Source: JAICMB01 sp963802915
GTDB taxonomy: Bacteria; Acidobacteriota; Terriglobia; Bryobacterales; Bryobacteraceae
Reading direction: 5' to 3'
Length of the DNA: 64,000 nt
Assembly: GCA_963802915.1 (NCBI GenBank)
Contig: CAWDKQ010000012.1
Location: 1 to 64,000, forward strand
Shown in pieces: positions 1 through 7,704 of this stretch. Both the position numbers and the translations under genes were made by a program. Each line of letters opens with the position of its first letter. Positions within the stretch are counted from its first letter, which is position 1. A model generated the notes under the pieces. It was not told the DNA's origin and made no database searches. It saw only the letters and a program-made list of their open reading frames with translations.

Positions 1-7
1 GGCCCAG

Positions 8-1348
8 TTACGGCTGTGCTGGCGGCTTAATTACTGCGGGAGGCGGATCCGGATCGGCCACACGACGCCAGCCTGACTTCGGGGGTGGGGCTGGAGTGGA
101 AGCAGGAGCCGAGTCCGTATTGGCGGCAGGAGCCGCATTCGCCGCGGGAGCCGCATTCGCCGCGGGAGCCGCAGCCGCATCCGGGGAATTTCCCATGTTC
201 ACCATGGGGCCGCCGGTCGGTTCATCCACGGCCACGCGGTGCTTTCGAGCCGTATAATCCGTATCTGTTTCCGTACTGGCCGGGACATGATCCGGTGCGT
301 GCGTCACCATCATCGGACCAGCGCTATCCGCCCCGCCCGTTGGGGCCAGGTAAACACGCCGGTATTTGATCTCAGCGGTCGGATACCGCCGCCGGGCCGA
401 ATTGGCAAGATCGACTTCGATGGATCGATCGGTTCCAGACGCGGCGCCTTCCGGCATGTGGAAATAGAGTGCGTAGCGCTGCCGCAGACGTTCCAACGTG
501 GTCTCGAGCGCCGAAGCATCGTCGACGCTCATGGCATCTCCGCCCGAATCCTTAGCGATTTCCGCCGTCCCTGCCGAGTGCGTCTGTCCGCCCATCCCTC
601 CGCCACCCGGGTAACCACCCCGGCGCGGGAAAATGATTCCACCCAAGGGTCCGCCCATCCCCCCGCCAGGGTTTCCACCATGCCGGCCCATCCCGCCACG
701 ATTCGCCATGGCGTCTGGCGCCAGCAACAGGCTCATCACCGCGTCGGCCCTTTCGAGGGCCCGGCCCACCGCGGCTTCATCCCGTTCCTTCTGGGTTTGG
801 TCGTCCGTCATGATGACGATCGCGCGCCGGGCATCCCGCCGAGCCTCGTTGCGAACGTACTCTGCCGCTCGCAGCATTCCATGCGTGATATCGGTGCCGC
901 CGTCGAACGTCTCCTGTTGAAGCAGCCGCTCCATTTCGCGATTCACGTCATCCTGGCTGCTCCGAAACGGCATGCGGAGCCGCGCGCCGCGGTCGAACAC
1001 CATGATCCCGACCCGGTCGTCTTTCCCGAGCACATGCATGGCTTCATGGCAGGCATCGGCGATCCGCTGGACGTGAACCCGCATACTGCCGCTGACATCC
1101 AGAAGGAGCAGGATGTCGATCGGCATGTTTTCGCTGGCAAAATTGCGGATCGGGACGACCTTCCCCTGTTCGCGCAGAACGAAATCCTCCACCCGCAGCC
1201 CGGTAATCGCGCGATTCTCGGTGTCCAGCACCTGGGCGTCGACGCGGACCAGGGCGACATCGCTATGGAAAGTTATGTTCGTGGTGTCGTCGTCCGCGGC
1301 GAAGCCCGCGTAGGCGAAGAGCAGCAGGATGGAAAGGCGGGTCATCAT
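8..1348 (-). CDS. VWFA-related Acidobacterial-type secreted protein
   Basis: Encodes 446 residues with an N-terminal signal-like hydrophobic segment (about 3-17). A von Willebrand factor A domain follows at roughly 75-290. The metal-ion (MIDAS) signature DVSGS is at 84-88, with a supporting Thr in GGTDITHG near 152 and an Asp in VIMTDD near 182. The domain is interrupted by a Gly-rich insertion (about 215-255). The C-terminal ~90 residues are low-complexity Ala/Pro/Asn, including a tandem AAPAAN-type repeat. The architecture matches the TIGR03436-type family abundant in Acidobacteria, whose molecular role is unknown; binding of proteins or ligands at the cell surface is the usual inference for VWFA domains. 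It lies 40 bp downstream of gyrB on the same strand and may be read from the same transcript. The stop codon is just inside the window edge, so the gene is complete. Two adjacent ATG codons are possible starts and neither has a clear Shine-Dalgarno. Confidence 0.85.
   Translation of the reverse strand: MMTRLSILLLFAYAGFAADDDTTNITFHSDVALVRVDAQVLDTENRAITGLRVEDFVLREQGKVVPIRNFASENMPIDILLLLDVSGSMRVHVQRIADACHEAMHVLGKDDRVGIMVFDRGARLRMPFRSSQDDVNREMERLLQQETFDGGTDITHGMLRAAEYVRNEARRDARRAIVIMTDDQTQKERDEAAVGRALERADAVMSLLLAPDAMANRGGMGRHGGNPGGGMGGPLGGIIFPRRGGYPGGGGMGGQTHSAGTAEIAKDSGGDAMSVDDASALETTLERLRQRYALYFHMPEGAASGTDRSIEVDLANSARRRYPTAEIKYRRVYLAPTGGADSAGPMMVTHAPDHVPASTETDTDYTARKHRVAVDEPTGGPMVNMGNSPDAAAAPAANAAPAANAAPAANTDSAPASTPAPPPKSGWRRVADPDPPPAVIKPPAQP
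129..173. repeat. 18-bp in-frame tandem repeat inside the VWFA gene
   Basis: The unit GGAGCCGCATTCGCCGCG occurs at 129-146 and 147-164, followed by a half copy at 165-173. On the coding (minus) strand it gives the AAPAAN-type repeats of the low-complexity tail. Because the unit is a multiple of three, copy number can vary without breaking the frame. Confidence 0.85.
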
Positions 1349-1388
1349 GTATAAAACGTTGCCGCCGCTGCCTTAGTTTCAGCGGTCC

Positions 1389-3798
1389 TTAGACGTCCAG
1401 GTTTCTAACGTCTAAAGCGTTGTCTTCAATGAACTTACGCCGGCTCTCGACGTCCTCGCCCATCAGAGTGGAGAAAATTGTCTCGGTTTCGGTCAAATCC
1501 TCGAGATTCACCTTCAGCAGCGTCCTTTTCTCGGGATTCATGGTTGTCTCCCAAAGCTGCTCCGCGTTCATCTCACCGAGACCTTTGTACCGCTGGATGT
1601 TCACTTCTCTGGTGCCCTCACCCTTGACGTGGTCCAGCAGCTCGCGCCAGCTCGGCTTCGTCTCGCTCCGGCCCTCACGGGTGATCGTGAACGGCGCATG
1701 GTTGTACTTCGCCACCTGCTTGGCCATGGCGCGCATGCGCCGATACTCCGGTTGAGTGGCCAGCTCCACGCCGATCGCGCGTTCAGCATTCGTTGGATCC
1801 TTGTACAGAACGGCCCAAGTCGAATGCTCTTCGTCGAAATGCAGCCGAGCCTCGATCTTCTGCGCCTTGAGCGCTTCGAATACCGGCTTCACATTCTGCT
1901 CTTCGCTGAAATCCGATTTCTGATCGACGTGATACTCGGGGTTTGTCAGAATCTCTACGACGCGTCCATCTCGCAACCGCCGTTCCAGTAAGCGGAACGA
2001 TTTGTTGAAGCTCATCGAGAGACATCAGGAATGCTCGCAGCTCTGAGCCTTCAAACTTCACCTTCGCGGCAGTTTCGACCTCGAGGTTTTCGGTCGCGCG
2101 GCGCAGGATCTCGCGCGTGAATTCTTTGTCGTCCTTGATGTACTTCTCGGATTTGCCCTTCTTGATCCGGTATAGCGGAGGCTGCGCCACATAGACGTTG
2201 CTGCGCTTGATGAGCTCCTGCATGTGCCGGAAGAAGAACGTCAGCAGCAGCGTGCGGATATGCGAACCGTCAACGTCGGCGTCGGTCATGATGATGATCT
2301 TGTGATATCGCAGCCGTGTCGGATCGAAATCGTCTTTGCCGATACCGGTGCCGATGGCCGTGATCATCGACCGAATTTCGTCGTGGCCCAGCATCTTGTC
2401 GTAGCGGGCCTTCTCGACGTTCAGAATTTTGCCCTTCAGGGGAAGAATCGCCTGGAATTTGCGATCGCGCCCAGCTTTCGCGGTGCCACCGGCCGACTCG
2501 CCCTCAACCAGGAACAATTCGCAACGCTCGGGATCCTTCTCCTGGCAATCCGCCAGCTTTCCCGGCAATCCGCCGGAATCAAGAGCGCCTTTACGGCGCG
2601 TCAGGTCGCGAGCTTTACGAGCCGCTTCGCGAGCGCGAGCCGCGTCAATCGCTTTTCCGACGATCTTCTTTGCTACAGCCGGATTCTTGTCGAAGAACTC
2701 GCCGAGCTTATCATTGACGAATGTCGTTACGAATCCGCTGATATCGCTGTTGAGCTTGCCTTTGGTCTGACCTTCAAACTGCGGCTGCGGCAGCTTCACG
2801 CTGATAACAGCCGTGAGACCTTCGCGAACGTCGTCGCCGCTGAGGTTTTCTTTCACATCTTTGAACAGGCCGGCGGCTTGCCCATAGGCGTTAATCGTGC
2901 GGGTGAGCGCGCTGCGAAAACCGCTGAGGTGCGATCCGCCATCCACGGTATTGATGTTGTTGGCAAAGCTGAAAACCGTATCCGAGTAGCCGTCGTTGTA
3001 TTGCAGCGCAACTTCCAGCGCCAGCATTCCGCCATTGGGCATTTCGCGCTCGGCCTCAAAATAAATCGGCTTCTCGTGCAATACCGACTTGCCCTTGTTC
3101 AGGTGCTTGATAAACTCCGCTATGCCGCCGCTGTAATGAAACTCGTGCGATTTCGCCGGCTCCACGCGTTCATCGCTGAGCGTGATGGTCAGTCCCTTGT
3201 TTAGAAACGCCAACTCGCGCAGACGCTGCGACAGAGTGTCGAAGTTGAACTCCGTCGCGTCCATGACCGTGTTATCGGGCTTGAACGTGATTTTGGTGCC
3301 GCTCTTGTTCCCGGCCTTCCCGGTCTTTTGCAGGGGGCCCTTCGGAACGCCACGATGATATTCCTGCTCCCAGGTCGCTTTGTCGCGCCAGATTTCGAGC
3401 AGCAGCGTTTCCGATAGCGCATTGACGCAGCTCACGCCGACGCCATGCAAGCCGCCCGACACCTTGTAGCTATTCGAATCGAACTTTCCGCCCGCGTGCA
3501 ATTTCGTCAGTACAACCTGCGCCGCTGAAACTCCCTCTTCGGCGTGAATGTCCACCGGGATGCCACGGCCATTGTCGACGACGGTAACCGAATTATCGAT
3601 ATGAATGGTGACGTTGATGGTGTCGCAATGACCGGCCAGTGCTTCGTCCACAGAGTTGTCGACCACTTCGTATACGAGATGGTGAAGCCCCGCTTCCGTG
3701 GTGGAACCGATATACATCGCAGGCCGCAGACGCACGGCCTCCAGACCCTCGAGCACTTTGATACTACGGGAATCGTAAAACTCAGGATTCGTTGCCAT
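1389..3798 (-). CDS. gyrB: DNA gyrase subunit B (single apparent frameshift)
   Basis: ATPase subunit of DNA gyrase, which introduces negative supercoils with GyrA. After repair of one frameshift the product is about 803 residues, normal for the family. The GHKL ATPase domain has Glu44 in YEVVDN, DNGRGIPV at 75-82 and GGLHGVG at 115-121. The Toprim domain has EGESAGG at 432-438 and DADVDG at 506-511. The C-terminal QRYKGLGEMN motif is in a different frame, translated from about 2015 down to 1389. The frames join near residue 601: dropping one base of a CC pair (plus-strand GG at 1994-1995) gives the continuous join IVRLLERRLRDG. GyrB is essential, so a sequencing error is the likeliest cause. 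The ATG is preceded by a good AGGAG. It sits 34 bp downstream of dnaN in the dnaA-dnaN-gyrB order. Confidence 0.93.
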
Positions 3799-3832
3799 TC
3801 AACTCCTAACAATCTTTCAAAACTAATTTGGA

Positions 3833-4990
3833 TCAGATGCGCATCGGCATGACCACATACCGATACTTGTTGCCGTTTTCTTCCGAGCCCGGCCGCAGCT
3901 CGCCGGCGCTTTGCGGATCCCGGAAGTGGAATGCGACGTTGCCATCGGATAGCGCTCTCAGGAATTCCAGCAAGTAATGCGCATTGAAGCCGATTTCGAC
4001 CTGCGTGCCCTCGTACTCGGTCGGAATGCTTTCTTCGCTTTCGCCTGTCTCCGATAGCGAGGAGTGAATCTTCACTTCGCCAGGCAACACGCGAAAACGG
4101 ATTGCGCGCGATCGTTCATCGGAGAACTGCGCCACACGCTCGATGGCAGCCCGCAGCTCATCGCGGTTCAACTGAATCGAAAACGGGTGGTCTTTGGGGA
4201 GCACGCGCTCGAAATCTGGGAAGTTGCCGGTAAGCTTGCGGCTCAACAGCAGTCGCTCTCCGATCCGGAAGAACAAGTGATTATCGTCACCGGAAAACTG
4301 GATCATGGCGTCGTCGCCGCTCTCACCGGCCAGCTTCTGAATCTCCGCCATCGCTTTGCGAGGCAGCAGCGCGCGATAGGAAGCGCCCATCCCAGGGAAT
4401 TCCATCCCATGTTCCACCATCGCGAGACGGTGCCCATCGGTAGCCACCAGCGTGATCCCATTCGATTTCAGAATCAGCAGAGCGCCGTTCAACGTGAATC
4501 GCGACTCTTCCGCTGAAATTGAAAAGATCGTCCGCGAAATCATCGAGGCCAGGATCTTCACGGGAATCTCGGCAAGGACTTCCGGCATCTCCGGCAGCTC
4601 CGGAAAGCTCTCGCGTGACATGCCAGCAATCCTTGTCCGGGATCTTCCGCACACCAGGCTGGCCCACTGGTTCTCCTGGAGCTTCACTTCCACATCAGCG
4701 TCCGGAAGCAGACGGACATAATCCAGCAGACGCTTCGCCGGGATCGTCCCCGCTCCCTGCTTCTTGACCTTCGCGGGGCAGGAGCACCGGATTCCCAGTT
4801 CGAGATCCGTGGCTGTGAGATTAATCCGGTCCCCTTCTGCCTCAACCAGCACGTTCGACAGGATGGGAATCGTCGTTTTTTTCTCGACCACCCCCTGGGA
4901 CAGGTTGAGTTCGCGTACCAGGTCGGACTTGCTGACTGTGAACTCCATGGTGTTTGCGCTCCGCTGGGCCTTGACTGTTTCGGTGCTCAT
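3833..4990 (-). CDS. dnaN: DNA polymerase III beta sliding clamp
   Basis: Ring-shaped processivity clamp of the replicative DNA polymerase. The 385-residue product shows the three-fold repeated clamp fold: PILSNVLVEA, LTATDLELGI and PAKRLLDYVR in the first domain, TLNGALL and VATDGHRLA in the second, and the C-terminal YVVMPMRI, where VMPM is the conserved end of the protein-binding groove. Two starts are possible. The ATG at 4990 has an AGAGAG about 9 nt upstream. An internal ATG at 4948 begins the segment MEFTVSKSDL that is typical of homologous N-termini and has a GGAG 10 nt upstream; the first 14 residues are therefore doubtful. It lies between dnaA (upstream) and gyrB (downstream), the standard replication-operon order. 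Confidence 0.95.
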   Translation of the reverse strand: MSTETVKAQRSANTMEFTVSKSDLVRELNLSQGVVEKKTTIPILSNVLVEAEGDRINLTATDLELGIRCSCPAKVKKQGAGTIPAKRLLDYVRLLPDADVEVKLQENQWASLVCGRSRTRIAGMSRESFPELPEMPEVLAEIPVKILASMISRTIFSISAEESRFTLNGALLILKSNGITLVATDGHRLAMVEHGMEFPGMGASYRALLPRKAMAEIQKLAGESGDDAMIQFSGDDNHLFFRIGERLLLSRKLTGNFPDFERVLPKDHPFSIQLNRDELRAAIERVAQFSDERSRAIRFRVLPGEVKIHSSLSETGESEESIPTEYEGTQVEIGFNAHYLLEFLRALSDGNVAFHFRDPQSAGELRPGSEENGNKYRYVVMPMRI

Positions 4991-5215
4991 CGGTGTTCTC
5001 TCTTAACGTTGAATAAGTAGTTATTCTTAAGAACAGGATTCGTAGGGCCTGTGGAAATGTTGATTTCTCCCTAAATTATAGCAAACTCAGAAACTTTCCA
5101 CCACACCAAGCTGTGATTTTTGATGCGCGCCCGCGATGAAATTTTTGGTCTCGGGGAGTCTTGCACACAATTCGACACCCCTGCTGCATACCCACTGTGG
5201 AAATCTAAAACAAGC
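4991..5215. other. dnaA-dnaN intergenic region, no gene seen
   Basis: The 225-bp gap contains no credible ORF. It is AT-richer than its neighbours near 5020-5100 and has degenerate DnaA-box-like words, such as TGTGGAAAT twice (near 5050 and 5198), which differ by one base from the TTTTCCACA boxes found upstream of dnaA. It may hold the dnaN promoter or a minor DnaA-binding patch; nothing more can be supported. Confidence 0.5.
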
Positions 5216-6520
5216 CTAATGTAATGAGTCACTTATGCGTTGGATCTCGCTGTTGAAAACCGTGTCTGTCGTGCGCATGCGCTCGATCTTCTGGACGGAG
5301 TGCAAAACGGTGGTGTGGTGCTTCCCTCCAAACGATCGCCCAATCTCGGGCAGAGACGCCTGCGTAAGGTCTTTCACCAGGTACATTGCCACCTGCCTCG
5401 GAAAGGCGATCAACTGCGCATTCGTCTTCTGCTTAAGCTGGACCGGCTGCAAGGAAAAGTGCTCGGCTACGGCCTTGATGATCGCTTCGATGGTGATCTT
5501 GCGATCCTGGCCGTTGCTGAGGTGCTTGAGCACCTGCTGAGCCATGGGTAGATTGATCGGAGTTCCGGTAACGGATGCGTAGGCGATTAGCTTTATGAGC
5601 GCGCCTTCCAGTTCCCGCACATTCGACTTCGTCTTTGTTGCGATGAAGATCCGGACATCTTGGGGCAGACGCACGCCGTCCGATTCCGACTTCTTATCCA
5701 GAATTGCCATCTTGGTCTCCAGATCCGGAGGCTGCACGTCGACCATAAGACCCCACTCAAAGCGAGAGCGTAGACGCTCCACGAGGCCGGGGATATTTTT
5801 CGGAGGAGAATCGCTCGAAATCACAATCTGCTTCTGATGCTCGAACAAGGTGTTGAACGTGTGGAAGAATTCCTCCTGCGTCCGTTCTTTCCCGGCAAGA
5901 ATCTGTATGTCGTCAATCAGCAAAACGTCAGCCGAGCGATAGTGATTGTGAAACGACTGCATGCGATCGAGCTTGATGCAGTTGATCATTTCGTTCATGA
6001 AGCGCTCGCTGGATGTGTAAATGATCTTCATCTCGGCATAATGATCCAGCAGCGATCGGCCGATGGCATGCATGAGATGCGTTTTGCCCATCCCCACTCC
6101 TCCGTAGATCAGGAGGGGGTTGTATTTTTTCGACGGGATGGTTGCGACGGCCTTTGCGGCCGCATGGGCAAACTGGTTACAGGAGCCCACCACGAAGTTG
6201 TCGAAAGTGAATTTCGGATTGAGGTTGATGTACGGTGAAAACCCCGAGCCACCAGCCAAATCCTGAGCCTCTGTCTTTTCTTGAGAAAAAATCAGCTCGT
6301 ATAACACCTCAGTGATAGGCAATTCTAAGTCTCGTATGGCCGACCACACTTCGCCAGCATACTCTTGCATCATCCATTGGCGCGTAACGTCGTCAGGAAC
6401 GGCGACGTACAACGTGGATCGCTCAAGGCGGCGAAAATCGGTTTTCGACAGCCAGTTATCGTATGCAGCGCTGCTGATTTTCTTCTGCAAGAGCTGCTTG
6501 ATCTGTTCCCAGCAATTCAT
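5216..6520 (-). CDS. dnaA: Chromosomal replication initiator DnaA
   Basis: AAA+ initiator that binds DnaA boxes and melts the origin. The chosen ATG start (MNCWEQIKQLL) gives 434 residues. Domain I covers about 1-75, a short linker follows, and the AAA+ domain has Walker A GGVGMGKT at 140-147 and Walker B LLIDDI at 200-205. The C-terminal helix-turn-helix box-binding signature GGKHHTTVLHS starts near 398. A GTG at 6559 would extend the protein by 13 residues, but those codons run straight through a DnaA box, so the ATG at 6520 is preferred. No Shine-Dalgarno is evident for either start. The boxes 20-52 bp upstream of the ATG suggest autoregulation by DnaA. It is the first gene of the dnaA-dnaN-gyrB block. 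Confidence 0.95.
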   Translation of the reverse strand: MNCWEQIKQLLQKKISSAAYDNWLSKTDFRRLERSTLYVAVPDDVTRQWMMQEYAGEVWSAIRDLELPITEVLYELIFSQEKTEAQDLAGGSGFSPYINLNPKFTFDNFVVGSCNQFAHAAAKAVATIPSKKYNPLLIYGGVGMGKTHLMHAIGRSLLDHYAEMKIIYTSSERFMNEMINCIKLDRMQSFHNHYRSADVLLIDDIQILAGKERTQEEFFHTFNTLFEHQKQIVISSDSPPKNIPGLVERLRSRFEWGLMVDVQPPDLETKMAILDKKSESDGVRLPQDVRIFIATKTKSNVRELEGALIKLIAYASVTGTPINLPMAQQVLKHLSNGQDRKITIEAIIKAVAEHFSLQPVQLKQKTNAQLIAFPRQVAMYLVKDLTQASLPEIGRSFGGKHHTTVLHSVQKIERMRTTDTVFNSEIQRISDSLH

Positions 6521-6540
6521 TCGTTTTGTTCGGCCGCACC

Positions 6541-6572
6541 TTTTGCACACGTTTTCCACAATCTGTGGAAAA
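6541..6572. promoter_or_regulatory. Cluster of three DnaA boxes upstream of dnaA
   Basis: TTTTGCACA lies at 6541-6549 and TTTTCCACA at 6552-6560. The exact inverse TGTGGAAAA lies at 6564-6572. The last two form a perfect 9-bp inverted repeat with a 3-bp spacer. Each differs from the classical TTATNCACA at one position. The placement directly upstream of the dnaA ATG fits DnaA autoregulation and/or part of oriC. Confidence 0.75.
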
Positions 6573-6881
6573 CCAGTTTCATCTCCGATTCAGTTGGACC
6601 GATCGGGCCGGAGGGTTTAGTTCGCGGTGGATCAAGCACCGCCAAGCGTGCCAGCGGAAAAGTCAGTCTAGCACAGAACTATTGGTCCATACGCCATGCA
6701 TTTTGGTATTTTTTTGTGCTTTATTTTCAGCTTGATAGGCGTATTTGCTCAAAACATTTGCAACGCAAATGTAACCAGTGCCCGCGAGGTACTATAACCT
6801 GTTTCCGGGTAACCCTTTGGAACGTCGCAAGTTGAAATTGACAGGTATGGTACTGGCGAGCGACAATGAAGGTTCCGCGAT
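6573..6881. other. Candidate oriC/AT-rich region between dnaA and tRNA-Gly
   Basis: No gene is seen in these ~310 bp. The stretch 6690-6775 is strongly AT-rich for this genome, with runs of T and TTTATTTT, a plausible DNA-unwinding element next to the DnaA boxes. It also holds a perfect inverted repeat at 6754-6772. A TACTATAAC word near 6790 could be a -10 element for the tRNA-Gly gene. The assignment as origin is an inference from the position beside dnaA, the boxes and the base composition; GC-skew was not computed. Confidence 0.5.
6754..6772. promoter_or_regulatory. Perfect 8-bp inverted repeat in the origin-side intergenic region
   Basis: ACATTTGC-AAC-GCAAATGT is a perfect palindrome with a 3-bp centre in AT-rich DNA upstream of dnaA and of tRNA-Gly. 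Its form is that of a dimeric-regulator operator. No U-tract follows on either strand, so a terminator is unlikely. Confidence 0.5.
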
Positions 6882-6957
<76 letters not shown>

Positions 6958-7021
6958 TTCCCCTCCTTTAGAAACAACACACCTTACGCAGCCGTCTGGG
7001 TATTGGCCCGTGAGAAGCGGT

Positions 7022-7567
7022 TTAGTCTATTTTTGTGACGGTCGCTTCAATATTCATTCTTCGCGATGTCACCGGGTCGTCGATTGACGCGACCATCGTG
7101 GTTTTACCGGGGGTGAGCAATCCGTCCACATCCGCCCGCAACTGGCCGATGACGGGCAATGGCGCCATAGACGCGGCCGTCTTGTTTTGTTGAAGTACGC
7201 TGCTGAGATCGAGCGTAGCCTTCAATCGTACTTTGGCGCCGACGTCGTTTACGCGGCACTCGATGTTTACGCCAATGTCGGCGTAGTTGATCTGCGTTGA
7301 AACCATCGGAGCGGCTGAGGTAGAACCAGCCGGCTGAGACGAACCCGTCGCATAAGGCACCTTCTGCCCAACTCGAAATATTCCTTTCTCGTTGGCGGTC
7401 GCCATGATTACGTAGCGGCGCCCAGCTGTCGCAGAAGCATCGGACCCGTCGTGGAAGTTGAATTCGACTCTGTAGACGGAGTCAGAACCGCCTTCATTGT
7501 TTTGGGCGCTTGCCGGGATCACGGGAATTAACAACGTGGTGAGCAACAGCAGAGTATTGGTGCGCAT
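7022..7567 (-). CDS. Uncharacterised secreted protein
   Basis: 181 residues with a clear Sec signal peptide: charged start MRTN, hydrophobic LLLLTTLLIPV, and a cleavage-like ASAQ near 19-22. The mature part contains RYVIMATANEKGIFRVGQKV and a segment around ADIGVNIECRV. Similar stretches occur in small secreted proteins and in secretin-like beta domains of Acidobacteria, but I do not recognise a named family. The rest is predicted beta-rich with no cysteine pairs or catalytic motif visible. It stands alone between tRNA-Gly and a divergent beta-helix gene, so context gives little. A periplasmic or outer-surface location is inferred from the signal peptide only. Confidence 0.7.
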   Translation of the reverse strand: MRTNTLLLLTTLLIPVIPASAQNNEGGSDSVYRVEFNFHDGSDASATAGRRYVIMATANEKGIFRVGQKVPYATGSSQPAGSTSAAPMVSTQINYADIGVNIECRVNDVGAKVRLKATLDLSSVLQQNKTAASMAPLPVIGQLRADVDGLLTPGKTTMVASIDDPVTSRRMNIEATVTKID

Positions 7568-7664
7568 GTAAGTCTTGCGACCTCCTGTCTGAATGACGGA
7601 GAACGCGCCACAAGCGTGGGCGGCCTATTAGGCAATCGAACAGCTCGTAACGAGTACTCTGGAA

Positions 7665-7693
7665 TTACAATCCCAATCGCGTCACAATATATC
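7665..7693 (+). promoter_or_regulatory. Sigma70-like promoter of the beta-helix gene
   Basis: TTACAA at 7665-7670 and TATATC at 7688-7693 are separated by 17 bp. Transcription would begin about 5 nt before the ATG at 7705, giving an almost leaderless mRNA. That agrees with the absence of a Shine-Dalgarno. Confidence 0.55.
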
Positions 7694-7704
7694 CGCTCAG
7701 CGAA

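Noticed and set aside
129..173. Possible CRISPR-like repeat
   Set aside because: Only 2.5 units with no spacers, inside a coding tail; it is an in-frame 18-bp tandem repeat.
239..1354. 371-codon plus-strand ORF opposite the VWFA gene
   Set aside because: It mirrors a gene with clear VWFA motifs and signal peptide. The antisense translation has no domain and reflects high GC at third positions.
2224..3204. 326-codon plus-strand ORF opposite gyrB
   Set aside because: Antisense to the conserved GyrB ATPase/Toprim region; no recognised motif.
4991..5215. Main oriC in the dnaA-dnaN gap
   Set aside because: Only degenerate box-like words are present, while the better boxes and AT-rich DNA lie upstream of dnaA. 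It is kept only as a minor possibility.
6521..6559. GTG start at 6559 for dnaA
   Set aside because: The extra 13 codons run through a DnaA box, and the family N-terminus begins at the ATG at 6520.
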